Shown: positions 11,231-22,206, numbered from the stretch's first letter. The stretch is DNA of 23,961 nucleotides from Trachelipus rathkii (GCA_015478945.1 JABUQX010116777.1:65001-88961); one strand, 5' to 3'. Notes: a model not told the origin generated them from the sequence alone. Program-made: numbers and translations.

Positions 11231-12175
11231 GAAAGACGTTAGGCTCTTTCCATAAAAACGATTTATGCCCTAATTAAATCCCTTAATTTTTAGATCATAT
11301 AAGTGATATATATGCGTTGTTGAGGTTGGGGTATGAAATATTCCTAACCGGAATTCCTGTAACCCATATGATATTGTTTCTCAAATTCAATGCTAACATT
11401 CATTATATACAGAAAGGTAATCCTTAGCATGTGCCACTAAAGTCTTTCACAGGAGAGTTCTCTGGTGTTAGTTAAGTAAGGTCCTCGTTCTTTATAACTC
11501 TCATATATGCTATTTACACAATTTCACACACTCTTTATTTAATAAACAATCCAAACCTTTTTAAATATAATAAATGGAACGATACACCCTACAACGTGAT
11601 TTAGCTTTAAGAGTATACCAATAAGGTAAGAGAATAAGCGTGTAACTACCTCAAAATAAATCCCCCTCGTTCCACTTCATTTCCCTTACTTCATTCAATC
11701 TATCTAGTGAGAATTAGGCTAGCCTCCAATTGGATGTATATAGTTAGTGTTGCCCTACGAAATTTGCCTTCTGTTACTGGTGATTATATTTCACCGCGTC
11801 TTCATTTGATATTCATCACAATTATTACGCTGATAAATTATGTTTAACTTAATTTTCAAATCTTTTATAAAAAAGTATCATTTTTATCCTTTTATAAATA
11901 TGAAACTACTTCCATACATATTCTTGCTTTTAAAGGTATGACTATCAATTTAGAAATTTCCTTTCTACCAAATCACTCAAAGTCCCATCAGTGTAATGGC
12001 TTCCCTCAACTTTCTCAAAGACCGAGTCATTCATCAATACGTCTCTGCAATTTTAAGTAGGCTTAAGATAATAAAAAAAACCTACATTAAAACCCCCCTT
12101 AAATTAAATAAAAAAATTAATTTCACTAAAGACGTTTCTCAACTTAAGTTGATTGGATTTTATTAATTCGAAAAA
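11231..12175. other. Spacer downstream of the Penelope-like fragment
   Basis: AT-rich sequence without a recognised gene. On the minus strand near 11955-12060 a short open stretch exists, but it did not match the region that normally follows the reverse transcriptase in Penelope-like elements. Confidence 0.5.
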
Positions 12176-12430
12176 TTACCTTAAAGCTTTCAGAAAGAAA
12201 CCCTCAACTATGCCAAATTTTATATGTGTGTCATGAGAGGACAGCCAGTGTATATAAATGTCCGTACGTGTCTTTTTTACAGGAATGTCAAAAGTTAATC
12301 GATTGTTGCAACTTCGAAATAATAAAATAAAAAGAAATGGTAGTTTTCTTTCATCATCCCTCTCGAAAGTAAATTTTACATCTGAGTGACAGTTATTAAG
12401 TTGTAAAAGTATCCTCTCGACCAATTCAAA
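12176..12430 (-). pseudogene. Penelope-like retroelement reverse transcriptase fragment
   Basis: The minus-strand frame (82 codons, 12424-12176) matches the segment just after the catalytic YxDD motif of Penelope-like reverse transcriptases. Near residue 10 it has LNNCHSDVKFTFE (family: LN..H..I.FT.E). At residues 28-31 it has LPFL (family: KLPFLDVL). At residues 43-46 it has RLTF (family: NRLTFDVYRKPT.TD). Near residue 60 it has HWLSSHDTHIK followed by GIVEGFFLKALR (family: H..SHHP..K.G...L..RAL). Key positions have changed: the Asp after LPFL is Phe, and the RKP triplet reads VKK. No YxDD motif is visible upstream on the minus strand and no GIY-YIG domain downstream. It is therefore a short dead fragment. 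It might also belong to another retroelement whose RT shares this block, but the Penelope match is the best I can see. Confidence 0.72.
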
Positions 12431-13680
12431 TGTACCAAATTTTTATATTATTTGTTTCTTATTTTTTGATAATTATGTTTTATGTTTATTAATATTACTT
12501 ATATACGCTACTGGACTAGCTCTAAGGTTCCTTTTTATTATCGAATTCTATAACTTAATAACTAATAAATTCTAAATAAATAATTTAAAGGTACTTTGAT
12601 CTCTACGTCTTCTTTTAAATTAAATAGATGTCATATTCCGTATAAATTTAGTATGAATTTCCAATGTATTACTATACCATTGCCAAAACTACACCCCCCA
12701 CTCGAACTGACTACAGATATATATATATATTATATATATATATATAGTATAATATAATATATATATAAATTATATGTAGATTTGAATTTGTATTTTATTT
12801 TTAATCTAATTCAAATCATCCTATCTTCTAGATTGATTGACAGCTCTATAATATAATATATAATATATATAACCTACCATATTTCCTGGACTATCTTAAA
12901 TGAACTCACAACATTCTAAAATGAAACTTACTTATTAACTACTTTAAATTTATTATATGTGCGAAAGTACCAAATTTTCCGAAATGGCTTGATATTTCAT
13001 ATCTTACTGTTATATAGTTTGGAACTGAAGCTACTTATAATTTTTGAACATAACAACTCCAAAATATAGCATCATGTGAGATGAGTGAGATCTGATAAAA
13101 CCGACCAAGTTTATATTATATTTAAAATAAATAAATAGAGATATCTCTGAATTTTTTATTATTATTAAAAATAAATTAATATTATAAATGTGTATTAGTT
13201 ATATACTAGTATAAATATATATATTATACGTAAAGTGAACGATGTCTATTAGGTGTCTGGAAACTCCAAAGATAAAGTACTTATTGGAAGGCTAGAATAT
13301 TATTATGAAGTATTAACTAAAATGAGTAGAAACAGATTTCTTATTAAGCAAATATTATAACGATTAAAATATTTTATGGCGAACTTTTCAGTTGCTTAAA
13401 AAAAGTTAATATAATAATACATATATTATAATTATTTATTGAGTAATAAAATGCATTTTATTTAACCTACATGAAAGATAGAGGGTTCTAAAACTTGGAT
13501 TTCTAGCTCTTTTCTCTCTATCTACTTTATTATTTTATAGGTGTTTTAGGCCTATTATTTATTATTTTATGTATTATTATTATATATCTATATTACTGCA
13601 TTCATATATTAATGTTTTATTAATATATTATGATCTCATTGAGTTGGAAACGAAGGTATAATCTAATATATTATTTATTA
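12431..13680. other. AT-rich spacer with a TA block at 12717-12770
   Basis: No open frame of note. A (TA)n block lies at 12717-12770 and shorter TA runs near 12848-12870 and 13200-13230. Nothing recognisable was found. Confidence 0.6.
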
Positions 13681-13689
13681 TACCTTAAT

Positions 13690-13870
13690 CTCGAGTTTAT
13701 TATATTATATATAATATTATTATTTATTATTTATTATTTATTATTTATTGTGGTTATTATGTTTATTTATTTATAATAATATTATTATTATTTATTATTT
13801 ATTATATTATTGTATTTTTCATTACGATTATTATTTATTATTTCATTATTGTTATATATTGCATCTTACC
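13690..13870. repeat. (TTATTTA)n-like low-complexity repeat
   Basis: TTATTTA and TTATTATTTA units repeat here, most regularly at 13720-13750, with degeneration on both sides. Confidence 0.85.
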
Positions 13871-14334
13871 ATAAAATTTCCAAATATATTTAACTCTTTA
13901 TTTTTTAGCTGAAACAATAATCGGCCGATTTATTTCTCCTTAGTCTAATGTTTTGTGAGTTTCAGTTTTAATCATTCTTTAATTTCTTTATCTGAAAATA
14001 ATAATATTGATATTGATTTTATTATCTTATTACTTTACTCTCATTATTATTATTCCAATATATTAAAGCCACATTCTCACTTCATTATTATTATTATCTA
14101 TTATATTAGTATAGTTATTGATTATTATTATTTAGTTTATTATTACTCTAATTGAGTTTCACTTGATGTAGATTGTTATTATATAAATTGCAAAATTTAT
14201 TTATGTATTATATTTATATATATATTCTTATTTAATTTACATTATATTAATTTAATTATATGTTTATCTTATTATTTAAGACGTATCCAATTACGCACCT
14301 CTATATTATTATTTTTCATGTTTATTATTATATT

Positions 14335-14474
14335 AATAATTTTTATTTTTATTTTTATTTATTTTTATTTTTATTTTTATTTTTATTTTTATTTTTATTT
14401 TTATTTTTATTTTTTTTTTTTTTTTTATTTTTATTTTATTATTTTTTTTTTTATTTTTATTTTTTTTATTTTTA

Positions 14475-14509
<35 letters not shown>

Positions 14510-14625
14510 ATTATTATTATTATATTATTATATTATTATTATTATATTATATTTTTATTTTATTTAATTATTATTATTATTCATTTATTATTATTTATAT
14601 TATTATATTATTATTATAAATAATT
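14335..14625. repeat. (TTTTTA)n to (TTA)n microsatellite series
   Basis: A hexamer array (TTTTTA)n starts near 14341, collapses into T-runs near 14410-14480, and changes to (TTA)n / (ATT)n from about 14483. Two overlapping plus-strand open frames across it encode only Phe, Tyr, Leu and Ile and are not genes. Confidence 0.95.
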
Positions 14626-14734
14626 TATTGCCTGCAGCTTATACATAATGGATACTTAGTAGATTAAGGTATCTTCCGACTTTGTTGAATCATTTTGACT
14701 TTCTTTATTTTTTTATTTATTTACTTTTATCATT

Positions 14735-14875
14735 TGCCAGATGCGCTGAGCTTTTAAAGGAGCTTTTAAATAAGGATTTTAGCTTAAGGTTTATTCTGTA
14801 TTTGATATTGATATCTTCTATTAAGACTAATGCGCTGAGCATCAAAAGAGGTTTTAAATAATTTTAAAACGTAAC
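14735..14875 (+). repeat. Two-copy direct repeat, about 89-bp period
   Basis: ATGCGCTGAGC occurs at about 14741 and 14830. In both copies it is followed within a few bases by AAA(A)GAGGTTTTAAATAA-like sequence (GGAGCTTTTAAATAA in the first). Similarity in the middle is weak, so it is an old duplication. Confidence 0.55.
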
Positions 14876-15034
14876 GTTGATTGTGTTTCTGATGTTGTAT
14901 TTTCTAATTTATATTTTCCAATTCATAATTATCGTCCTTAGCCATTTATAGTTTGTTAATTTTTTTTCATATTTATACGATGATTAATACTTGAAGTATA
15001 TAATATGAAAAAAAAAATTAGTTATCACACACAC

Positions 15035-15035
<1 letters not shown>

Positions 15036-15084
<49 letters not shown>
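15036..15084. repeat. Uninterrupted poly-A run (49 A)
   Basis: Forty-nine consecutive A residues preceded by CACACACACC. Could be the tail of a non-LTR retroelement or processed sequence, but nothing upstream on the plus strand is recognisable as one. Confidence 0.9.
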
Positions 15085-15087
<3 letters not shown>

Positions 15088-15602
15088 TTGCCTTCTTTTA
15101 GTGTTTGTAATTTTGATATGAAAAGTAGAATTGGTTTAGCTTATCGAAATTCCTCAATATCAAAATTAATATTTTGATGATAAAATCAAAGGAATAAAAA
15201 AAAGCAAAATAACGACAACTAATTATAAGTGAAAGGAGAAAAAAATTTTTATAGCCTTAGGAGATTGAGGTAACAGTTTTTAGCTGGTTTACATAATTTG
15301 TGAAGGAAAAAATGCTTCTCTTTGGAGTTATTAATAAAATATAAAAATTAAAAAAGAAATGAATTAAGGCTACAGAAATGTTATCAAGTGTTGAATATTC
15401 TTGTTTGCGCAAAGTGGTTAAGTGAATAAAAGCTTGCCTTTACAAACTGGCAAATAAATCCCTAATCCATAAAAACTATTTTAACGAAAGTGAATTATTC
15501 AATACTTTCTGTGATATAATTTCCTACCTTTTATTTTAACCACAAATTTTGTCCTTAATAGAGTTGTGTTGTATCCCAATAGTAACTTTTAATAACATAT
15601 AA
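15085..15602. other. AT-rich spacer
   Basis: No motif or convincing open frame was found between the poly-A run and the terminal inverted repeat of the next element. Confidence 0.6.
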
Positions 15603-15880
15603 TCCTCGTCTACACTGAAGCAACAATAAGGATTCTTTTGCTGACGTTCCAGGTTCCCTAAAAACAATTTGCCAGTTGTTGCCGATTGTTACCGAATGTT
15701 TCTTTAGGTTTCTGAAACCAGCGATAAAAGTCACTGCTTGTTCACTGTTTCCATTTGGAACGATAAAGATAAAAGAAAAGCAGGAAACAGACAGCAAAAC
15801 GTAACAAAAATAAATATTTATTGTGTTCACTTTGTAATTGAGTGCGCAACGCATTTTGGTTGCGTAAATATTTATCCAAA

Positions 15881-16617
15881 ATGTCTCAAATATTGTTGGA
15901 TAACGATCGAATTATCAAATTAATTGAGAAGTACAGAAAATAAGAGTGTATATGAGTGCCTACAGATAAAAATTTAAATGTGGAAATGTTTTTAAAGGAA
16001 GATGCTTGAGGGGAAATGAAGAAAGCTTTGGAGACAGATATTATAGAAATAAAGCGGAAAATGAATAGTTTGACCTGCTAGTTTTTCCAAAAACAAAAAT
16101 ATCAGTATGTTCTATGGAAAAAAACAGGAGTTGGAGCTGGATTTATTATAGAAATAAAGCGGAAAATGAATAGTTTGATTTGCTAGTTTTTCCGAAAACA
16201 AAAATATTAGTATGTTCTATGAGAAAAAAAAACAGGAGTTGGAGCTGGATTTATTATAGAAATAAAGCGGAAAATTAATAGTTTGATCTGCTAATTTTTC
16301 CGAGAACAAAAATATTAGTATGTTCTATGGACAAAAACAGGAGTTGGAGCTGTATTTATTATAGAAATAAAGCAGAAAATGAATAGTTTGATCTGCTAAT
16401 TTTTCCAAGAACAAAAATATTAGTATGTTCTATGGATAAAAACAGGAGTTGGAGCTGTATTTATTTCGAAATTTCTGACAGTTTTAAGACTTGGTCGATC
16501 AAACACTCTTCGTTTTTTCATTTTTTACTACCAATCACTTTCAATCCTTCTTCTATTATTCCTCGGCATTATTCACGACACCAACAAACACGCGGCTCCA
16601 GTTCAGTTTGGACATGA
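15881..16617 (+). pseudogene. MADF-domain-like protein relic inside the transposon
   Basis: The ATG at 15881 opens a 20-codon frame, MSQILLDNDRIIKLIEKYRK, ending in TAA at 15941-15943. This looks like the start of a MADF (Myb/SANT-like) DNA-binding domain, whose first helix is typically LI..V...P.LY. A one-base shift gives SVYECLQIKI, then MKKALETDIIEIKRKMNSL near 16017-16077, comparable to the KKI..LR..F helix of MADF domains. Further on, KTGVGAVFISKF near 16439-16475 resembles the K.G.G...Y...W block, again in a shifted frame. At least three frameshifts or stops make it dead. The assignment rests on short, scattered matches and is moderate. Confidence 0.45.
16041..16463 (+). repeat. Four tandem copies of a 105-108 bp unit
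   Basis: Units start at about 16041, 16146, 16254 and 16359, giving periods of 105, 108 and 105, all multiples of three. Each contains ATAGAAATAAAGCGGAAAAT, then TTTTTCC(A/G)A.AACAAAAATAT, TAGTATGTTCTATG and AACAGGAGTTGGAGCTG. The copies are very similar, so the expansion is younger than the frameshifts in the gene. Each copy carries the same in-phase TAG or TAA after the IKRKMNSL or IKRKINSL block. Confidence 0.92.
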
Positions 16618-16883
16618 TGTTACTAGAAATAAATGTTGCCTTGAAACAGAAATAAAACTCATATATTTTTCTATGAATTACTACTTGTTGAACAATGTTT
16701 GGAACATTAGGTAACAATAAGCAACAAAAAACTTAATTGTTGTTGCTTCAGTGTGGACGAGCCTATAGTCTGTGAGGAGTATGAAAATACCAAGTTAAAA
16801 AAATTGAAAAATTGATTTATAGTTATAGATATACCTTTCGTGTGAATAATAAATAAAAATAGTAAATAAATAATAATAAAATC

Positions 16884-17024
<141 letters not shown>

Positions 17025-17880
17025 TATGAATTACTTATGAATTTAATTTTGAAATATTGCTAAAGGCATGAAGAGAATGAAGATCTTGTTAAATTACAAA
17101 TTAATTCGAAAGATCTTAACAAAATTTAAAAAACTAAAAAGGAAAAAAAAATATGAAAATAAATCTATAATCAATGAAGATTATAAAAAGAAAATGCATT
17201 TTTAAGTGCATCAAAGGATGAAATAAAGAGAACACAGTTGAGGAATAGAGAAGAATAGTGATGAAAAAAATGCGAGATATTTTGTGCCAAATGAGAACGA
17301 AGCGAGAGAGGAATCTAGGTAATTAATATAACTGAACAAAGAGCAAGTCCCATAACGAAGGTAAAAAAAAACATTTAATGAGAACCTACTACTTTGTAAG
17401 TTGGTAATGAAGGATAGAGGAAATGGAAAAAAGGATGATGTAAATAAAATACATTGCACGGTAGAAGCCCAAAAGGATGTTAAAGAACTGAAACAGCAAG
17501 AAATCTTTGGATAAATAAAAATAATCTTCCTCAACAAGAATTTCGTTCGTATGGTCAATAATTCTTTGGCTGACTTCACTGTGTGTAGCAATTTTAAAAT
17601 TCCAGCTATTTCTTTACTGTGTATTTCTTTATAGTAATTACTGTTACCAACAAGTGAGGTATGTCTTTGTCTATGTAAATTTTTCTTCTGATTTTAATTA
17701 ATATTTAATTTCAATCTGGGAGGTATTTATTTCGTAACTTCTTCTTAAAATACGTCCTTCGTCAATGAATGAGTTTTAGTAATAATAAAGAAGAAATAAT
17801 CATTGCTTTTAAAAAACACAAGGAAAATAACTCAAGATTTTAACAACGGTTTAATCTAGGATTATATCTTTAACGAACTG
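17025..17880. other. Spacer with an unrecognised minus-strand open frame
   Basis: A 126-codon frame at 17211-17591 (-) is rich in Ser, Phe and Leu. The reverse reading is purine-rich and the protein has no recognisable motif, so I treat it as chance. No other feature was found. Confidence 0.5.
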
Positions 17881-18900
17881 AATATTAATATATTAACATA
17901 ATACTATAATATATACTTACATTAAATATTATAAATTATAATATATAATAATATATATATTATATAATATATATTATATTGTAAAAGTTATTATCACATC
18001 AGTCATGACACGATTAAACTCTTAGAGCAATGAGCGAATGCGTTAATACGATATATTATATATACTAGTATATATATATAGCTTATTATATATATATATA
18101 TAATATATACTATATAGTATAAATAAGTTCTTTGATATGATTATTGGTATATATATTATATTCATATACTATATCATTCTCATCTAAATTACACAACACA
18201 GAAATATGACAAACACGTATCCTATATATATAATATATAGTCTATATAATAATATATATCATATACTATATATATAATTATATATTACTATAGCTATATA
18301 GTATATAGTATACATTATATGTATCATATAGTATAGTATATTACTACATAATATATATAAGATATATATAATACATATACTGTATAAAGCTATTTGTAAT
18401 ATTAATATTATATATATATTACTATAATATATCATAACACTTATATATAGCATTACTATAGTGTAGCTATAGATCAGTATAATATATCTTATATATATAT
18501 ATATTATAACGTCTTATATTTAATACTTATATATATATCTATAATATGACATAGATAAATATTTAAATAACTATAAAATATAAAAAATCACTATTATTGA
18601 ATATATATATTATATCTATTATATAAACGAAAACTATTAATAGATTTAAAATATATATACAGTCTACTATATTACGTATATATAAATATATATATATATT
18701 ATATATATATTATATATATAGTATATATATACTATAGTAATATTATATACTACTAACTCTTAAATGTATACTACGTATATCATACTATAATATTACTATA
18801 TATATTATATATATATTTATATATTAGTATATATATACGTATACTATATATAATTAACAAATATATAGTATATAGTATTCATATACTATTGATTATATAT
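17881..18900. repeat. Long TA-rich degenerate block
   Basis: About 1 kb of nearly pure A/T with many TATATA runs, interrupted near 17998-18050 and 18185-18225 by short normal sequence. Open frames here are repeats in translation. Confidence 0.85.
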
Positions 18901-19112
18901 AAATAATAATACAATATAATAAAAACTTTTACTGTTTTTGTCGCAAGCGATAACCTCATTGGGCCGTGACGATCATAAATTAGTAGTAGAACGATTTCAA
19001 CCAAATACTCAACAAACCACTCATTATCGAAAGGTTTGAAATATGTTTCGAATTCATTATATGCTATATAAAAGTAATCCAAACTACAAACATAACTACT
19101 ACCTCCACTCAA
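18901..19112. other. Spacer with an unrecognised minus-strand open frame
   Basis: The 77-codon frame at 18879-19112 (-) has a mixed composition in its first 55 codons, with segments such as FKPFDNEWFVEYLVE and DRHGPMRLSLATKT, then runs into the TA repeat. It could be a transposon relic. I could not assign a family. Confidence 0.3.
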
Positions 19113-19445
19113 CTATAATCAATATAACTCTACACTACTCACTACTCTAGCCCGCCCGCATCAATAATACCTACTATATGCCTACCTAGACTAATCCCTA
19201 ATACATCCTCCAACTCCAGATCGTCATATCTTCCTAACCACATCCATTCTACATCATACATCATCCTAACACAACTGATCCATAACTAATCAAATAATCA
19301 ATCTACTAACCAACAATATCCACTTCCATAATCACATCCCAACCACTACATCCTTTCTCTTCGTCACAACTCGTGCCTTTCAAAGAACTTCTTTCTATTC
19401 AATTCTCCTTCCATCCTCTAATCATTCAGTCACTTCTGTTAAAAC
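19113..19445 (+). other. G-poor tract (plus strand)
   Basis: Over about 330 bases the plus strand is made mainly of A, C and T with very few G. It is not a simple repeat: words such as CTAATC, CATCC and ACTAC recur irregularly. No coding frame was recognised. Confidence 0.7.
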
Positions 19446-19469
19446 CCTAACACATATTCATCGCCTTTT

Positions 19470-19780
19470 CTGCCCCGAGAGACCGCAACGAGAGAGAGCG
19501 CACCGGGAAGCCCGAGAGACTGACAGACCGAAACGAGCAGAGGAGCGAGAGACGACCGACGACGAGACACGACGCCCGCGGAGACGAGCAGAGAGGACGA
19601 TGAGACAGGACGAGAGAGATGAGAGAGAGAGAGAGAGCAGAGAGAGACAGGAAGAAAGATGAAAGAAGAAAGAGAAAGAGAAAGAGAAAGAGACAAGAGA
19701 AAGGAGACAGAGAAAGAGAAAGAGAGAAAGAGAAAAAGAGAAGAGGAGAGGAAGGAAGGGAAGAAGAAGATTTAAAAAGA
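19470..19780 (+). repeat. GA-rich, T-poor purine tract
   Basis: The first part (19470-19610) is a G/A/C mix with GAGAGAC, GACGAG and CGAGAGA words. The second (19611-19780) is nearly pure purine with GAGAGA, GAAAGA and AAGAGAAAG. Open frames on both strands through it are Arg/Glu- or Ser/Leu-rich translations of the repeat. Such purine tracts can form triplex DNA. Confidence 0.85.
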
Positions 19781-20224
19781 TACAGCAGAGACACTTTAAA
19801 AAAGGTACTTTTCAGCATATATTCTATAAAAAATTATCCAAAATTGATTCAACTTATTCGTTGATAATCGTTAAAATAATGCTGGATATACATTTATAAT
19901 GTTCTTTTTATTCAAAGTTTAAATAAAAAAGTATCCTGTCTAATTAAAGACAAAATCATGTAATAAAATTTTAGAAAGTTTTCTGAAAATCGTGGGTTTA
20001 TTCCCTTTGAATTCTTTTCTTTTTTCTTTTTTTTTTCTTTGAATTGAATTATTTTCACTTTGTCTTTTGTTAAAATAAGAGTACAATTAAAAATATTTTT
20101 TGCCATATACTGTTACTCTACTATCCTGTTTGGATGATTTGTGTTTTTTTCATGTAACTTCTAATCAATTTTTTTCACCTTTAAAACGATGCGCTCATTG
20201 CAATTCATATTACATCATAGAAGA
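19781..20224. other. AT-rich spacer
   Basis: No gene recognised. A T/C-rich stretch at about 20018-20040 gives a short Lys-rich frame on the minus strand, which is chance. Confidence 0.6.
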
Positions 20225-20443
20225 GATATATATATATATATATATATTATAACATATATACTTTATAGATATACTATAATACTATTAATTATATATATAT
20301 CATATATATATATTAAAATATTACTCATTATATATATTAAATATATATTATATTATATATATCTGTGGTATATAGAAGATTATATGTATTATATATATAT
20401 ATATAATTTATATATATATATATATATTATATACTATATATAA
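20225..20443. repeat. (TA)n block at the left edge of the mariner-like element
   Basis: Nearly pure TA-rich sequence that runs directly into the left inverted repeat, in keeping with a TA-targeting transposon landing in TA repeats. Confidence 0.9.
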
Positions 20444-20699
20444 ACAGGCGTGTCCCGAAAATAAGAAATAATGGTGCACTTCTGAATGTCACAGGAAAAA
20501 ACAAAAGAAGATAGAAATGTAAGAATTTTCTTTACCAAATAAAAGGAAACTCCAGTTGAAGACGCCGTGAAGGAGGACCGGCCAGTGTATTGACAACACC
20601 CCGTTCTGGCTAGACCACGGTAAGTTGACGAGCCTCGTCAGAAAGGAGATACGGGAAGCCTACCTAAGTGAGCCCTAAAACAGCAGTTCTGCGTGTGGC

Positions 20700-21059
20700 C
20701 TTGACAATTACACTAGCAAGAACTACAGTTCATAAAGCGTGTTAAAGAAACGTCTACGGTTTTCGGGTTACAAATTGCAGCTGTTCACGCTATCAAACCC
20801 GCGAATAGACCCAACGATTCTCGTTTGCTACAGATATGCTTCACGAGATCAGCAATGATGAACGATTTCTGCAGAATATTGTGTTTAGCGACGACGCGAA
20901 CATTTCATGGTCTACTGGACATGTCACGCCTATAACCGTGCCGAAATATGGCACAGCTGAAAGATCCTCGGGTATGGCCCTAAACAGGATAGGGAGTACC
21001 GGAACTACAAACCCTAAGTGAACGTGCTGGTGTGACCTGAGGCATGATAAAGAAATAGC

Positions 21060-21104
<45 letters not shown>

Positions 21105-21440
21105 GAGTAGACTTTATTAACTTAGGCCATATGCAGTCTCTGAGTGGTATGCAGTGCCACAATTTCCAGAATGTGTCATCTTTCAACATGATGGCGCCTC
21201 TCCACACTACGCCCACTTCCCCCAGCGGGATTTGGCCAGGGCTCGACTGCCATGCCACACGACCCCAGAATTTAACGCCCTAAGACCTTTTACTTATGGT
21301 TATGTGAGCAACATCTACAGTTAGCGTATCACACGCCTTAATCGATTTAAAACGGGAAATCACCGAATTATTCACTCTGTTACACCAGACATCCTTAAAC
21401 GTGTGTTGGAAGAACTTGATTATCGTTGATGGCTAGGTAA
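20700..21440 (+). pseudogene. Mariner/Tc1-like DDE transposase relic
   Basis: Near 20740-20780 one frame reads VLKKRLRFSGYKLQL, the family's segment after the helix-turn-helix region. From 20836 comes MLHEISNDERFLQNIVFSDD, containing the first catalytic Asp (family FSDE). After a frame change KVNV appears near 21017. At about 21168-21215 the frame gives CVIFQHDGASPHYAHFPQ, the second catalytic Asp block (family QQDGAPPHY). The third block, normally SPDLTPLDFFLWG, is damaged: RPQNLTP near 21262, with the Asp missing, then YLWL in another frame. VTPDILKRVLEELDYR near 21384-21430 is the normal C-terminal motif. Several frameshifts, stops and a 40-T run make it non-functional. The family is clear; subfamily is not assigned. 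Confidence 0.85.
21063..21102. repeat. Poly-T run (40 T) inside the transposase relic
   Basis: Forty consecutive T interrupt the transposase between the KVNV block and the QHDG block. Family members usually encode Phe residues here (GPFFF), so the run may have grown by slippage from a short T-tract. Confidence 0.95.
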
Positions 21441-21578
21441 GAAGGACATCCCAATAGATTAAATAGTTGAACTCGGAGACATTCCCTATTATTTGGTGAA
21501 GATTTCACATTCTATCTTCTTTTGTTTGGCTTTCCTGTGACCTTTCAACGATGCACCATACTTACGGACACCACCTGT

Positions 21579-21945
21579 AATAATATAAATAAGATATTTT
21601 ATATATATATTATATTACTATATAAGATAATAGTTATATATATCATATATAGATTATTCATAATATACTAATATTACTATCTATATGTTGATAGCTATAC
21701 TATACTATTATATAATACCTATTCTCATAATTTCAAATCATATTTCGCATATCGAATACAAAATAATGCATAAAATCTGTTCTCAATAATTATATTCAAA
21801 TGGCTCATCATTAAATGATAAAATTTTTTCGAAAAATAATAGTAATATTTAAAATAATGAAATTACATTGTTGAATAATTAATTCATTATTCTACAGAAC
21901 CAGCACTCCTAATAACCTTTAATATTAAACATTAAATGACAATGC
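21579..21945. other. AT-rich spacer
   Basis: TA-rich to about 21720, then more mixed AT-rich sequence. Nothing recognised. Confidence 0.6.
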
Positions 21946-22097
21946 AATATATATATAATATACTATATACATAATATATATACATAATTAATATATCTAT
22001 TATATATAATATATATATATATTATATATATATATATTAATATTAAGATATATATATATTATATATTATAGATATATAAATATATATATATAATAAT

Positions 22098-22142
<45 letters not shown>

Positions 22143-22175
22143 TTATATAGTAATATATATATATATTATATATAC

Positions 22176-22206
<31 letters not shown>

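Larger units (their letters stand above)
15603..16763 (+). mobile_element. Transposon with terminal inverted repeats and MADF-like gene relic
   Basis: Left end CCTCGTCTACACTGAAGCA (15604-15622) is the complement of the right end near 16744-16763, with shared core CTCGTC(C/T)ACACTGAAGCAACAA. Inside the ends, a second pair matches: GTTGCCGATTGTTACCGAATG near 15677-15698 and its complement near 16704-16725. TATA flanks the right end at 16764-16767 and lies one base outside the left end at 15598-15601, so a TATA or TA target duplication is possible but not proven. The element is about 1.16 kb and holds only one gene relic, with no DDE transposase seen. It is therefore probably non-autonomous. A MADF protein beside the transposase is typical of some PIF/Harbinger-type elements, but I cannot assign the superfamily. 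Confidence 0.75.
20444..21578 (+). mobile_element. Mariner/Tc1-superfamily element with long inverted repeats
   Basis: The two ends are inverted copies over about 70-85 bases. Left blocks are ACAGG at 20444, ATGGTGCA at 20471-20478, GTCACAGGAAA at 20489-20499 and ACAAAAGAAGATAGA at 20501-20515. They reappear as complements in reverse order on the right: TCTATCTTCTTTTGT at 21511-21525, TTTCCTGTGAC at 21531-21541, TGCACCAT at 21552-21559 and CCTGT at 21574-21578. Both flanks are TA-rich, so a TA target duplication is plausible but cannot be proven by eye. Size, about 1.1 kb, fits a single-gene mariner/Tc1-like element. The interior is a damaged transposase. Confidence 0.88.

Noticed and set aside
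14260..14623. Two overlapping 100-119 codon open frames
   Set aside because: They encode only Phe, Tyr, Leu and Ile and are translations of the (TTTTTA)n/(TTA)n microsatellite.
15555..15854. 99-codon minus-strand open frame with a hydrophobic stretch near the start
   Set aside because: It runs through the transposon's left terminal and sub-terminal inverted repeats, which are non-coding.
17211..17591. 126-codon minus-strand open frame, hydrophobic and possibly a membrane protein
   Set aside because: The Ser/Phe/Leu bias follows from a purine-rich plus strand, and I saw no recognisable motif or homology.
18879..19112. Possible MULE or other transposase fragment on the minus strand
   Set aside because: A few residues looked suggestive, but no catalytic or family-defining motif could be aligned.
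19439..19864. Open frames of 81-123 codons on both strands
   Set aside because: Arg/Glu-rich on one strand and Ser/Leu-rich on the other, as expected from a GA-rich tract; no domain is visible.
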